Assembly (NCBI RefSeq): GCF_900116175.1
Contig: NZ_FPCH01000001.1
Coordinates: 932,501 to 996,500 of the forward strand
Reading direction: 5' to 3'
Length of the DNA stretch: 64,000 nt
Source of the DNA: Hyphomicrobium facile
GTDB lineage: Bacteria; Pseudomonadota; Alphaproteobacteria; Rhizobiales; Hyphomicrobiaceae
Positions 54,740 to 62,240 of the stretch are shown in pieces. Positions within the stretch are counted from its first letter, which is position 1. Each line of letters begins with the position of its first letter. Both the position numbers and the translations under genes were made by a program. Under the pieces are notes generated by a model. That model searched no databases. It worked only from the letters and a program-made list of their open reading frames with translations, and was not told where the DNA came from.

Positions 54740-55618
54740 GTGAGCCCAATGATTGTGCGTGAAGGCTATGTCACGATCGCGCTTCTCGTGCTTGCCGGTC
54801 AGATGCCGGTTTCGCCCGCGGCTGCAGCCGATCTTATCCCGTTTGCCCCACATCGAGCGGTCTACGAGCTTTCGTTGGGAGGTTCAACGGCGGGCTCGGG
54901 CGTGACGGGCGTCGCTGGCCGGATGGTCTATGAGCTCAGCGGCTCGCAGTGCGACGGCTATACGCAGAACATGCGTTTCGTGACGGTGATGACGAACCAG
55001 GAAGGAACCGAGACGCTCAGCGATCTCAGGAATTCGAGCTGGGAAGAGGCCGACGCGAAGAAGCTCAGGTTTTCTTCAACGCAATATCAGAACGATAAGC
55101 TCGCCGACACGAGCCAAGGGGATGCCGCGCGCTCGAAGGGTGCGATGCCAGTCGTCGGCGTCGATCTCGTGAAGCCCGCGAAAAAGCGCGTGTCGTTGCC
55201 GCCCGATATTTATTTTCCGATGCAGCACGCGTCGACTCTCGTCCAGGCGGCCAAAAGTGGTTTGAAGATGTTTGCGGCCAATCTCTACGACGGGTCGGAG
55301 CAAGGCGAGAAGTATTATTTGACCAATACTGTCATCGGCAAAAAGTTCGACAGAAGCACAAAGACTGTCCCTGCTTCCTTCAAAGGTGCGGACATTCTGG
55401 CGAGCGTCGATTCCTGGCCGATGACGATCAGTTATTTTGAGGCCGGCAAGGACAAGAACGATCAAACGCCGTCCTACGAGCTATCGTTTCGCTATTTCGA
55501 AAATGGCGTCACCAGCAATCTGAAGATTGACTACGGCGAGTTCTCCATCAAGGGCGAGCTTAAGGAACTGACGGCGCTGACGCCGGGCAAGTGCCCGGAA
55601 ACGAAGGACGTACACTAG
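54740..55618 (+). CDS. eipB: cell-envelope integrity protein EipB (DUF1849)
   Basis: The 292-aa periplasmic protein belongs to the EipB/DUF1849 family, known in Brucella as a beta-spiral envelope-integrity protein. It has a signal peptide (TIALLVLAGQMPVSPAAA), PFAPHRAVYELSLGGSTAGSGVTG, GRMVYELSGSQCDGYTQNM and YELSFRYFENGVTSNLKIDYGEFSIKGELKEL. The C-terminal GKCPE supplies the second cysteine of the family's disulfide. GTG at 54740 has GGAG with 5-nt spacing; ATG at 54749 is the alternative. Confidence 0.87.
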   Translation: MSPMIVREGYVTIALLVLAGQMPVSPAAAADLIPFAPHRAVYELSLGGSTAGSGVTGVAGRMVYELSGSQCDGYTQNMRFVTVMTNQEGTETLSDLRNSSWEEADAKKLRFSSTQYQNDKLADTSQGDAARSKGAMPVVGVDLVKPAKKRVSLPPDIYFPMQHASTLVQAAKSGLKMFAANLYDGSEQGEKYYLTNTVIGKKFDRSTKTVPASFKGADILASVDSWPMTISYFEAGKDKNDQTPSYELSFRYFENGVTSNLKIDYGEFSIKGELKELTALTPGKCPETKDVH

Positions 55619-55660
55619 CCAGTTCGTAATTCAGTCGCGGCCCCTCGGCTGATGCGATCA

Positions 55661-55954
55661 TTAGAAATCGATTGGTCCTGTCAGGAGTTGATGGGCCGGG
55701 CCCATGATCGCGGGATCGATGCCGGCTTCCTGGCAGAACGACAGCAACAGTCCTTCGTCTGAAAGAATGTAGTCGAACGTCGCTGTTTGCAGCTCGAGAG
55801 AACTGGCAACGCCTCGAAGATCGTCAGGTGAAAGTCCAGTCAATGAAAGAAAACGCGAAGTCTGATTTGGGTCGGCGAGCAGGAATGCCAGCACCTGCAA
55901 CGCTAGGGATTCTGCATCATCCTTAGTCATAGGTTTTGATCTGGAGCGTAGCAT
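55661..55954 (-). CDS. DUF3572-family protein
   Basis: The 97-aa protein aligns with the DUF3572 family of alphaproteobacteria: AESLALQVLAFLLADPNQTSRFLSLTGLSPDDLR, then FDYILSDEGLLLSFCQEAGIDP. It is a helical soluble protein of unknown function, commonly located next to divK. ATG at 55954 has AGGA 6 nt upstream; ATG at 55930 would be shorter without a ribosome site. It is divergent from divK with a 117-nt gap. Confidence 0.8.
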   Translation of the reverse strand: MLRSRSKPMTKDDAESLALQVLAFLLADPNQTSRFLSLTGLSPDDLRGVASSLELQTATFDYILSDEGLLLSFCQEAGIDPAIMGPAHQLLTGPIDF

Positions 55955-56071
55955 TGCGTTTCCTATGCGTAGGCTGATGTTAACTGTTGGTTACGGCTTT
56001 CGAGGCAAAGATGACCCAGGGTTTGGGCGAGAATCGGTGCAAAACGACCGCGATGGAGAGTGGGCGGTTCA

Positions 56072-56506
56072 ATGACGTATCAGGAATCCAGAACGAACGT
56101 CGAGCGTCGCGTGCCTGAGCCGCGGCCAACGGTGCGATCTGTCCTGATCGTCGAAGACAATGAGCTCAATATGAAGCTCTTCAACGACCTCCTCGTGGCG
56201 CACGGCTACAAGACGATCCAGACGCGAAATGGCTTCGACGCGCTCGAACTCGCGCGCAGGCACCGTCCGGATCTCATCTTGATGGACATCCAGTTGCCCG
56301 AAGTTTCCGGCCTTGAGGTGACGAGATGGCTGAAGGACGATGACAGTCTCCGCGAAATTCCGATCGTCGCCGTAACGGCCTTCGCGATGAAGGGGGACGA
56401 GGAAAGGATTCGGTCAGGTGGCTGTGAAGCTTACATTTCGAAGCCGATTTCGGTGATGGCGTTTCTCGAAACCGTTCGAAAGTTCATCGGCCCGTCGAAG
56501 CCGTAG
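56072..56506 (+). CDS. divK: single-domain response regulator DivK
   Basis: The 144-aa receiver domain is the cell-cycle phosphorelay regulator DivK, acting between PleC/DivJ kinases and DivL/CckA. It shows [23 protein letters not shown], the phospho-acceptor Asp in [32 protein letters not shown] and the Lys in YISKPISV. About 20 extra residues precede the usual DivK start. The gene is 23 nt upstream of pleD, the canonical divK-pleD operon. Confidence 0.93.
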   Translation: MTYQESRTNVERRVPEPRPTVRSVLIVEDNELNMKLFNDLLVAHGYKTIQTRNGFDALELARRHRPDLILMDIQLPEVSGLEVTRWLKDDDSLREIPIVAVTAFAMKGDEERIRSGGCEAYISKPISVMAFLETVRKFIGPSKP

Positions 56507-56529
56507 TTCGTCTCCAGATTTAGTGATCC

Positions 56530-57900
56530 ATGACAGCCCGCGTACTCGTCGTTGATGATATTCTTGCCAATGTGAAGCTTCTCGAGGCGAGGCTGCAGGC
56601 GGAGTATTTCGAAGTTCTCACCGCCAACAGCGGGCAGCAGGCCCTCGACATTCTGGCGCGCGAAAGCATCGACGTCGTGCTGCTCGACGTCATGATGCCC
56701 GGCATGGACGGGTTCGAGGTGTGCCGGCGCATCAAAGGCAGCCACGCGACCCATCACATTCCCGTCGTCATGGTCACGGCACTCGATCAGCCGTCCGACA
56801 AGGTGCTCGGCCTCGAAAGCGGCGCCGACGACTTCCTCACCAAGCCTGTCGATGACATCGCACTCGTGACGCGCGTGAAAAATCTCGCGCGCCTCAAGAT
56901 GCTGAACGACGAAATGATCATGCGTGCCTCGACAGGCAAGGACATGGGCATTCCGGACGATGGCTCGCTCGCGCGGGCGCTTTCCGCGAGGTCGGGCCGG
57001 GTCATGCTGGTCGACGACCATCCGCGTTCGGCTGCGCGTCTTCTCGAGGTTCTGTCCAAAGCCAACGACGCCTACGCGGAGCGCGACGCGCAGATCGCGC
57101 TGGTGCGTCTCGCGGAGGGCAATTTCGATCTTCTGATCGTGAGTTTGTCGTTGCAGGGCGCCGACGGCCTGAGGCTTTGCTCGCAAGTGCGTTCACTCGA
57201 GCGTACACGGCATCTGCCGGTCATCATGCTGGTTGAGCCGGGAGACGAGGCGCGCTTGCTCCGCGGGCTCGATATGGGCGTCAACGACTATCTGATGCGT
57301 CCGATCGATCGGCACGAGCTGCTCGCGCGCGTGAAGACGCAGATCAAGCGGAAGCGGCATTCGGATTTCCTGCGGCATCGCCTCGCCGAGAGCGTCGAGC
57401 AGGCAATCACCGACTCGCTGACGGGGCTTCATAACCGCCGTTACATGGAAGGGCATCTTCGAACATTGGTCTCGGAAGCGATCCGCACCGGCCGCAACCT
57501 GTCGATGCTCGTTGCCGACATCGATCATTTCAAGAACGTCAACGACACGTACGGTCACGACGTCGGCGATGCAGTGCTCAGGGAGTTTTCCGTACGCCTT
57601 CGGCGGAATACGCGCGGGATAGATCTTGCGTGCCGGCTCGGGGGCGAAGAGTTCGTTATCATCATGCCGGACACTGATCTCACGCACGCCTACCAAGTCG
57701 GCGAGCGGCTGCGGGCATGCGTGGCGTCCGATGAATTTGCGATCGGCGATGGGAGAAGCATCCGCGTGACGGCGAGCGTCGGGATCGGCACGCTCGAAAC
57801 TCCTGAGGACACTCCGGAGACGATGTTCAAGCGTGCGGATTGCGCGCTCTACATCGCCAAAAGGCGCGGACGAAACAGGGTTGTCGCCGACGCGGCGTAG
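56530..57900 (+). CDS. pleD: response regulator / diguanylate cyclase PleD
   Basis: The 456-aa protein makes c-di-GMP at the developing cell pole in stalked and budding alphaproteobacteria. Domains are REC1 with phospho-acceptor D53 (VLLDVMMPGMDG); an adaptor REC2 in which the Asp position is Ser (IVSLSLQGADG), as expected for PleD; and a GGDEF domain with active-site GGEEF at 371-375. The inhibitory I-site is R362-G-I-D365, five residues upstream. The DivK-PleD pairing links it to cell-cycle control. Confidence 0.95.
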   Translation: MTARVLVVDDILANVKLLEARLQAEYFEVLTANSGQQALDILARESIDVVLLDVMMPGMDGFEVCRRIKGSHATHHIPVVMVTALDQPSDKVLGLESGADDFLTKPVDDIALVTRVKNLARLKMLNDEMIMRASTGKDMGIPDDGSLARALSARSGRVMLVDDHPRSAARLLEVLSKANDAYAERDAQIALVRLAEGNFDLLIVSLSLQGADGLRLCSQVRSLERTRHLPVIMLVEPGDEARLLRGLDMGVNDYLMRPIDRHELLARVKTQIKRKRHSDFLRHRLAESVEQAITDSLTGLHNRRYMEGHLRTLVSEAIRTGRNLSMLVADIDHFKNVNDTYGHDVGDAVLREFSVRLRRNTRGIDLACRLGGEEFVIIMPDTDLTHAYQVGERLRACVASDEFAIGDGRSIRVTASVGIGTLETPEDTPETMFKRADCALYIAKRRGRNRVVADAA

Positions 57901-58480
57901 CTGAGACTTTCGGGACAATGGGGTCGTTGCTGTTGCGCAATTGTGCTGATGCAACGTTTTGAGCGTTGCCGATCCCAGGCCAATTTTCGCATTATTTCCA
58001 GTTGATTAGTCGGTCAACGAAACGCCGCTGCTTGGGTCGAATCGTTGCGCTGGCGACACAGTAAAGCAGTTGTTGCTTTCTGCACTGTATTCTGGCACCA
58101 ATTTGAATAACGACGTGGGGATAACAAGAACATTACGTCAGATTTATTGGTCGCGAAGCCTGCAGCATGCTGTTTGGATGGCGACTGAGAAATCCCGCGC
58201 TATTGGGCCCGCCGCATAGCCTGATAGAGTGGGTATGATCGAACCGAGCGACCACACGAGTGGCCTCCTCGAACGGTTGCAGAGGGTCGATCGCGAAGCT
58301 GGGTGAGGAACAACGCCCTCTTTGAACCTCGCCCGGTTGTGGCCAGGGTCGCGAAGCTGTCTCGGAACGATTTACCCCGCTGCCGAGTTTGCTTTAGGCC
58401 CTGGCCGCTTTCAGCCAGGGCTCCTTCAACACATCTATTTTTTCAAAAATAAACCAGTGTAGGTTGGCGTTAACGCGCGC
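57901..58480. other. 580-nt intergenic region with repeats and a hairpin
   Basis: No gene is seen. The motif TCGCGAAGC recurs three times (58151, 58291, 58349) and GCCCTGGC/GCCAGGGC (58398-58405 and 58414-58421) forms a perfect 8-bp stem. A T-rich stretch around 58436-58442 follows, so a terminated noncoding transcript is conceivable. It is placed between convergent pleD and rpmG. Confidence 0.4.
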
Positions 58481-58648
58481 CTACTTGATCTTGGTTTCCT
58501 TGAATTCCACGTGCTTGCGCACGACCGGATCGTATTTCTTGAATACGAGCTTTTCGGTCGACGTGCGCGGGTTCTTCTTCGTGACGTAGAAGAAGCCGGT
58601 GCCGGCAGACGAGAGCAATTTGATTTTTTGTGTAACTGGTTTCGCCAT
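58481..58648 (-). CDS. rpmG: 50S ribosomal protein L33
   Basis: This 55-aa gene is easy to miss because a different frame over it is longer. The translation begins [18 protein letters not shown], contains [22 protein letters not shown], and ends [11 protein letters not shown]. This is ribosomal protein L33 of the alphaproteobacterial type, lacking the zinc-binding cysteines (C-minus form). It lies downstream of the Nudix gene in the topA-rnr-DUF983-Nudix-rpmG cluster, all on the minus strand. Confidence 0.95.
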   Translation of the reverse strand: MAKPVTQKIKLLSSAGTGFFYVTKKNPRTSTEKLVFKKYDPVVRKHVEFKETKIK

Positions 58649-58723
58649 CGATCTTGGCCCTAAGTGAAAGCGCCAATGAACCTTGGCGAGGAAGCGCGCA
58701 ACATACGCGCGAACTTTGCCGTG

Positions 58724-59425
58724 TCAAGGCGGCGGAGGTGCGACTTTACAGGATATTAGATCGCGACGATAGGCGGATCCGGCCGAATAATAGAACGGCA
58801 GGAATTCGCGCGTGCCGCTCAATTCCGGATCGTCCAGAAGCAGTGCTGCGACATCGTCGAGGACATGTTTGGTGATCCGCGGCAGGTCGAGATCCGAAGC
58901 CTTCGAAATGGTAAACCAACCGAGATCCAGCAACTCGCCGTCGGGTGGCGTGAAATTTCCGGATACAGCGTTCGCCTTCGCCACGAAAAACCAAGTGTCA
59001 TAACGGCGGACGCGTCCGGGGGGCGTAATGGCGCGCGCAAACGGCAGCAGCTCGGCGGGGGACGGGCTATGCCCCGAGGCTGCAAAAGCCTCCCATGCCG
59101 CGCTCTGATGCGCGAATAGGCTCTTCGTGCCGATTATGAGGCCGGTTTCCTCACAGAGTTCGCGAACGGCCGCCAGCGCGAAGGGCTTTATTTCGTGCGC
59201 CAGGTTCGCCGGCATGAAAGCGCCCGAGAACCCATCGGCGAGCGTGCGATCGTCTTCCTCGACGCGGCCGCCGGGAAACACCCATTTGTCTGGGAGAAAG
59301 ATTTGGCTGGCGTGGCGGCGCCCCATCAGAAGTGTCGGTTCTGTTCCCGACGTGTCGACGACGACGAGGCACGCTGCGTCGCGGATCGGCGTTTCAGTCG
59401 GTGGGTCGCTGGATGCGTCCGACAT
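58724..59425 (-). CDS. Nudix hydrolase with split Nudix box
   Basis: The 233-aa protein has RDAACLVVVDTSGTEPTLLMGRRH and KWVFPGGRVEEDD, and only then, after an insertion of about 25 residues, AAVRELCEETGLI. This divided Nudix box resembles the NUDT19/CoA-diphosphatase group. The substrate is not predictable (CoA, NAD(H) or related nucleotides). It starts 12 nt from the DUF983 gene stop and belongs to the topA-rnr cluster. Confidence 0.88.
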   Translation of the reverse strand: MSDASSDPPTETPIRDAACLVVVDTSGTEPTLLMGRRHASQIFLPDKWVFPGGRVEEDDRTLADGFSGAFMPANLAHEIKPFALAAVRELCEETGLIIGTKSLFAHQSAAWEAFAASGHSPSPAELLPFARAITPPGRVRRYDTWFFVAKANAVSGNFTPPDGELLDLGWFTISKASDLDLPRITKHVLDDVAALLLDDPELSGTREFLPFYYSAGSAYRRDLISCKVAPPPP

Positions 59426-59437
59426 CGCGACGGGCTG

Positions 59438-59911
59438 TCAGGAGGCTGCGGGCGGCGACGGCGGCCATTCTTCCGGCTCGTCCGTATTCGGAGCTCCGAA
59501 GCCATGCATGCGAAGGGCCCATTGATATCCGACGAGCGATCCCTTCACGCGCGGCAACAGCCACAAGCTCAGCAGTATTAGTGCTGGCATCCAGATCACA
59601 AGCTGCACCCACGTCGGCGGTGAATAAAGCCGCTCGACAATGATGATGCCGGCGACGATGACGTGTGCGGTGATCGTCATGACGAAATAGGGCGGAGCGT
59701 CGTCGGCGCGCTGGTGGAAAAGTTCGGTTCCGCAAGCCGGGCAGAGGTCGTTGACCTTCAGATATTTTCCGTAAAGCCGTCCGTCACCGCAGTCCGGGCA
59801 CTTCTGATTCCAGCCACGGCCCAATGCCTGCCAGACATTTCGATCTGTGCCATCATTCGCGACGGGGATGTTGCCTGCGGTGTCGAGCATGAGCATGTGA
59901 TGGGACGTCAC
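59438..59911 (-). CDS. DUF983 membrane protein
   Basis: The 157-aa protein carries two zinc-ribbon-like CxxC pairs, KCPDCGDGRLY and LCPACGTEL, and a hydrophobic C-terminal half with about two helices (MTITAHVIVAGIIIVERL, VQLVIWMPALILLSLWLLP). This is the standard DUF983 architecture, of unknown function, widely found with rnr in alphaproteobacteria. The start may be GTG 59911 or ATG 59896/59890. Confidence 0.85.
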   Translation of the reverse strand: MTSHHMLMLDTAGNIPVANDGTDRNVWQALGRGWNQKCPDCGDGRLYGKYLKVNDLCPACGTELFHQRADDAPPYFVMTITAHVIVAGIIIVERLYSPPTWVQLVIWMPALILLSLWLLPRVKGSLVGYQWALRMHGFGAPNTDEPEEWPPSPPAAS

Positions 59912-59949
59912 AGCGCGATGGTCAAGGGTCGGCGCGTCTTTCTGCGGCG

Positions 59950-62220
59950 TTATCGCCCGCGGCCCCGAAATTTATGAGACTTTCGCGGCCGAGCGTTGCG
60001 GCTGCTGAGCGCCTTCGAAGTGAAATTTCCCTTGGTCGGCTCGGTCAGCATTTCAAATCGTAGTGCACCGGCGGACGGGATTGCCTCGAGCAGGCGGACC
60101 TCGACGGTGTCGCCGAGCCGATAGCCCGTACCGGAACGGGCGCCGATCAAAGCGTGGGCCGCTTCGACGTGGTGGTAGTAATCGTTGCCGAGACTGGAAA
60201 TCGGAATGTAGCCGTCGGCTCCGGTATCCTTGAGTTTCACGAAGAGTCCGGACCGCGTGACGCCGGCGATGCGGCCATGGAATGTCGCGCCAACATGATC
60301 GGCGAGGTGAGCGGCGATCAGGCGATCCGTCGTTTCACGCTCGGCGGACATGGCGCGACGCTCGGTGTCGGAGATTGCCTTCGCGATGCTTGCAAGGCGC
60401 GGGATTTCGTCGTCGCTCAGTCCATCTGATCCGAGACCGAGTGCGCGGATCAATGCGCGATGCACGATCAGATCGGCGTAGCGGCGGATCGGAGACGTGA
60501 AGTGCGCGTAGCGTACGAGGTTCAAACCGAAATGCCCGATGTTCTTCGGATTGTATTCGGCCTGCGACTGCGAACGGAGGATCACTTCATTGATGAGGTC
60601 GGGAACGGGCAGATCCTTCGCCTGCTCGAGGACGCGATTGAAAGCTTCCGGCTTCAGCGCACCGGCGTGCGGAACCTTCATGTCGAGCGTTTCGAGAAAG
60701 TCTCTGAGGCCCTTCAGTTTCTCCGGGCTCGGCGCGTCGTGGACGCGATAGACGAGCGGAAGGCGTTTTTCCTCGAGCGTCTCGGCGGCTGCAACGTTCG
60801 CCTGGATCATGAACTCTTCGATCAGGCGATGCGCCTCCAATCGCTGAGGCGTCACGACGCGATCGACTTTGCCTTCGGCATTGAGAAGGATTTTGCGCTC
60901 AGGCAGATCGAGGTCGAGAGGGCCACGCTTGTCGCGCGCCTTCGCGACGGCTCTGTAAGCCGCCCACAGCGGCTTCAGCGCAGTCTCCATGAGAGGCTGA
61001 CATTTTTCCGACGGGTCGCCGTCGATGGCGGCCTGCGCTTCCTGATACGAAAGCTTGGCGGCCGATTTCATCATGGCGCGCAGGAACGTATGGCTGCGCT
61101 TTTCGCCGTGCTTGTCGAACACCATGCGGACAGCGAGGGCCGGGCGCTCTTCGAGTTCACGCAGTGAACATAGATCGTTCGATATTTTCTCCGGCAGCAT
61201 CGGCACGACGCGGTCAGGGAAATAGACCGAGTTGCCGCGGAGTTGCGCTTCGCGGTCGAGCTTCGAGCCGGGGCGGATGTAATGAGCGACGTCGGCGATG
61301 GCGACGGTTACGACGAAGCCGCCTGAGTTTTTCGAGTCCGTATCGGCGGCCGCGTGGACGGCGTCGTCATGATCGCGGGCATCCATCGGATCGATGGTGA
61401 GGAGCGCAAGGTCGCGAAGATCGGTGCGGCCTTTCATCGTCGGCGCCGGCAGTGTCTCGCATTCCTGAATGACCGACTCGGGGAAATCTTCCGGGATGCC
61501 GTGGGCATGAATGGCGATGAGCGAGATCTTTCGCTGATCGTCGGGATTGCCAAGGCTTTCGACGATCTCGGCGCGGGGCGTTGCGAAACGTCCGCGGCGG
61601 TTCAATTGGAAGCGAACGAGATCGCCGTCGCTGGCGCCGCCGGCATCATCGGGGAGAATTTGCCAGCTCTTCAATTCTTTCCGATCGATCGGCTCGATGG
61701 TGCCGCCGCCGCGTTTCGATGCGCGGTAAATGCCGAGAAGACGGCGCTTCTCGCGCGGCAGCTTCTTGATCGGCGTCGCTTCGTAGGATGCGGCTCCGCT
61801 TCCGCGCGGCAGTTTTTCGAGGCGCGCCAGAACGTGATCGCCGATGCCGATCTCGACGTCGCGACCGTGGCCGGTCAGCATGCGAACGATCGGTCGCTTG
61901 CCGTCGTCCTCTTCCCAGTGCAACGGCTTTGCAATGAGATCGCCGTCCTTGTCGCGGCCGGTGACTTCAAGCGTCGTGGTGGGCGGCAGTTTGCCCTTCT
62001 CACGCATGTGCTTTTTATCGCCAGCCAGAGTGCCTTCTTCCGACATCTCGGCGAGCAGTCGCTTCAACGCGATGCGGGCGCCGCCCGATACGCCGAAGGC
62101 GCGCGCGATCTCGCGCTTCCCGGCTTTGCCCTGAGCGGAGTTCAGAAAGTCGATGATCTGCTCTTTGCTCGGAAGTCCGCCGTTTGCAGGAGCGCGCGTC
62201 ACGTTCGATTTGCGGGCCAC
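59950..62220 (-). CDS. rnr: ribonuclease R
   Basis: The 756-aa 3'-5' exoribonuclease degrades structured RNA. Order of domains: an N-terminal winged helix (KEQIIDFLNSAQGKAGKREIARAFGV); cold-shock domains; and the RNB catalytic domain with TIDPMDARDHDDAVHA (Mg-binding Asp), VAHYIRPGSKLDREAQLRGNSVYFPDRVVPMLPE and TSPIRRYADLIVHRAL. It ends with S1 (GRIAGVTRSGLFVKLKDTGADGYIP) and a basic tail. GTG at 62220 has GAGG 6 nt upstream. topA lies 20 nt upstream. Confidence 0.94.
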   Translation of the reverse strand: MARKSNVTRAPANGGLPSKEQIIDFLNSAQGKAGKREIARAFGVSGGARIALKRLLAEMSEEGTLAGDKKHMREKGKLPPTTTLEVTGRDKDGDLIAKPLHWEEDDGKRPIVRMLTGHGRDVEIGIGDHVLARLEKLPRGSGAASYEATPIKKLPREKRRLLGIYRASKRGGGTIEPIDRKELKSWQILPDDAGGASDGDLVRFQLNRRGRFATPRAEIVESLGNPDDQRKISLIAIHAHGIPEDFPESVIQECETLPAPTMKGRTDLRDLALLTIDPMDARDHDDAVHAAADTDSKNSGGFVVTVAIADVAHYIRPGSKLDREAQLRGNSVYFPDRVVPMLPEKISNDLCSLRELEERPALAVRMVFDKHGEKRSHTFLRAMMKSAAKLSYQEAQAAIDGDPSEKCQPLMETALKPLWAAYRAVAKARDKRGPLDLDLPERKILLNAEGKVDRVVTPQRLEAHRLIEEFMIQANVAAAETLEEKRLPLVYRVHDAPSPEKLKGLRDFLETLDMKVPHAGALKPEAFNRVLEQAKDLPVPDLINEVILRSQSQAEYNPKNIGHFGLNLVRYAHFTSPIRRYADLIVHRALIRALGLGSDGLSDDEIPRLASIAKAISDTERRAMSAERETTDRLIAAHLADHVGATFHGRIAGVTRSGLFVKLKDTGADGYIPISSLGNDYYHHVEAAHALIGARSGTGYRLGDTVEVRLLEAIPSAGALRFEMLTEPTKGNFTSKALSSRNARPRKSHKFRGRGR

Positions 62221-62240
62221 CTGGCGCCTCGTGTTTGCGA

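Noticed and set aside
56530-57900. PleD second receiver domain lacking its Asp as an anomaly
   Set aside because: Loss of the phospho-acceptor in the second REC domain is normal for PleD.
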